Position numbers and translations under genes: made by a program. DNA of 64,000 nucleotides from Streptomyces sp. NBC_01445 (GTDB taxonomy: Bacteria > Actinomycetota > Actinomycetes > Streptomycetales > Streptomycetaceae): contig NZ_CP109485.1 of NCBI RefSeq assembly GCF_035918235.1, forward strand, positions 8,773,001 to 8,837,000. Reading direction: 5' to 3'. Numbering within the stretch: the first letter of the stretch is position 1; the number at the start of each line of letters is the position of its first letter. This document shows positions 62,996-64,000 of this stretch, piece by piece. A model generated the notes under the pieces. That model saw only the letters and a list, made by a program, of their open reading frames with translations. It was not told the origin of the DNA and ran no database searches.

Positions 62996-63012
62996 CGGAG
63001 GCGATGTCCCGG

Positions 63013-64000
63013 TCAGGCGGGGACGGTGCACTCGAAGGCGTGCAGATACGCGTTGACGGGACGGACCTCGCCGAGGACGAGACCCGCGTCCGTCAGCCGC
63101 TCGACCATGCTCAGCCGGGTGTGCTTCGCGCCGCCGACGTTGAGGAGGAGCAGCAGGTCCATGGACGTCGTGAACTTCATCGACGGGGTGTCGTCGACGA
63201 GGTTCTCGATGACGACGACGCGGGCACCGGGCCGCGCCGCCTTGCGGACGTTGGCCAGCGCCCTGCGGGTGCTGTCGTCGTCCCACTCCAGGATGTTCTT
63301 GATGATGTAGACATCCGCCTGGACCGGGATGTCCTCGCGGCAGTCACCGGCGACGATGCGCACCCGCGAGGCCAGCGAACCGCCGTCGCGCAGGCGCGGA
63401 TCGGCGTTCTCGACCACCCCCGGCAGGTCGAGCAGCGTGCCGTGCATGTCGGGGTGCTTCTCCAGCAGGCTGGCCACGACCTGCCCGTGACCGCCGCCGA
63501 TGTCCGCGACCGAGGCCACGCCCGTGAGGTCGAGGAGGTCGGCGACGTCGCGCGCGGACTGCTCGCTGGACGTCGTCATGGCGCGGTTGAACACGTGCGC
63601 CGACTCGGGGGCCTGCTGGTTGAGATAGGTGAAGAACTCAGCTTCGTACACGTCCTCGAAGACGTTGCGGCCGTGGCGCACCGCCTCGTCGAGCTTCGGC
63701 CAGACGTTCCAGGTCCACGGCTCGGTGCACCACAGCGCGATGTAGCGCAGGCTGTGCGGGTCGTCCTCGCGCAGGAGCCGGGACATGTCCGTGTGCGCGA
63801 ACGTGCCGTCCGGGAGCTCGGTGAAGACGCCCTGGCTGGACAGTGCGCGCAGCAGCCGGCGCAGTGTCAACGGCTGGGTCTTCACCGCAGCCGCCAGGTC
63901 CTCCGCGCTCATGGGCGTGTCGTCCAGGGCGTCGGCGACACCCAGGCGGGCGGCCGCGCGTACGGCGGCGGCGCACGCGGCCCCGAAAACCAGCTCCCGC
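63013..64000 (-). CDS. O-methyltransferase (acetylserotonin/TcmN type), 5' end outside the window
   Basis: The frame is open to the window end. The visible 329 residues begin RELVFGAACAAAVRAAARLGVADALDD and include the winged-helix dimerisation part (LTLRRLLRALSSQGVFTELPDGTFAHTDMS) and the SAM-binding GVASVADIGGGHGQVVASLLEKHPDMHGTLLDLPGVV, with GDCREDIPVQADVYIIKNILEWDD later. The catalytic His of typical members aligns near ILEWDDD, which lacks a clear His at that place. It is convergent with the PKS operon and may O-methylate the pigment. The internal ATG at 63912 is not the start. Confidence 0.88.
   Translation of the reverse strand, partial: RELVFGAACAAAVRAAARLGVADALDDTPMSAEDLAAAVKTQPLTLRRLLRALSSQGVFTELPDGTFAHTDMSRLLREDDPHSLRYIALWCTEPWTWNVWPKLDEAVRHGRNVFEDVYEAEFFTYLNQQAPESAHVFNRAMTTSSEQSARDVADLLDLTGVASVADIGGGHGQVVASLLEKHPDMHGTLLDLPGVVENADPRLRDGGSLASRVRIVAGDCREDIPVQADVYIIKNILEWDDDSTRRALANVRKAARPGARVVVIENLVDDTPSMKFTTSMDLLLLLNVGGAKHTRLSMVERLTDAGLVLGEVRPVNAYLHAFECTVPA

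Overview
The window is high-GC actinobacterial DNA and almost certainly comes from a Streptomyces chromosome. The codons end mostly in G or C, GTG starts are common, and many starts lie 6-7 bases after a TANNNT -10 box, which suggests leaderless mRNAs. The right end carries a whiE-type spore pigment type II polyketide cluster. The one TTA (bldA-type) codon I saw, the class F sortase and the Streptomyces-type hypothetical genes point the same way. I saw no rRNA, tRNA or CRISPR array.

Layout. 1-6.7 kb: the 3' end of a TetR regulator, a two-component operon preceded by a 24-bp perfect palindrome, a MarR/DHA2 exporter divergent pair, a maleylpyruvate-isomerase-fold protein and a second MFS transporter. 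6.8-11.7 kb: an amino-sugar type locus (DeoR regulator, SIS isomerase, class II tagatose/fructose-bisphosphate aldolase) followed by an AlkB dioxygenase and a ROK regulator. 11.7-13.9 kb: an IS200/IS605 element (tnpA plus tnpB) sits between two convergent genes and clips the 3' end of both; its left end looks deleted just after the TnpA catalytic tyrosine.

13.9-25.4 kb is the most interesting metabolic island. It holds the three subunits of an AllFGH (FdrA/YlbE/YlbF) type carbamoyltransferase in one overlapping operon behind a PucR regulator. Divergent from it are a carbamate kinase, an acetamidase/formamidase-like protein, a cytosine-deaminase-like amidohydrolase with altered active-site residues, and a DUF1097 membrane protein. 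A phosphotriesterase-like lactonase/hydrolase and a DUF4865 protein run the other way next to a TetR gene. None of the usual allantoin genes is present in the window, so the island may degrade a different carbamoyl-yielding compound and recover ATP through carbamoyl phosphate.

25.4-53 kb is mostly ordinary accessory and core gene content: a MacB-like ABC exporter with a SHOCT protein, an RsbW-like kinase, a PLP enzyme of the cysteine synthase fold, a second DeoR regulator, a membrane protein with a split alpha/beta hydrolase, a beta-helix/AAA+ fusion, a MOSC protein, a TerD protein, an HpnB-like glycosyltransferase, a racemase-like protein, an O-antigen-ligase-like protein, apolipoprotein N-acyltransferase, a Nudix hydrolase, 3-hydroxybutyrate dehydrogenase with a GAF/PucR-type regulator, and an MHS-family transporter. 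53-55.7 kb: a non-coding block with degenerate 33-35 bp tandem repeats, a secreted repeat protein with four KPxGG[MI]HTGGG motifs and a membrane-anchoring tail, and a class F sortase that probably acts on it. 55.7-64 kb: the spore pigment cluster, with a divergent FAD hydroxylase, SchA/CurD-like protein, cupin, KS-alpha, KS-beta, ACP, two cyclases, and a convergent O-methyltransferase cut by the window end.
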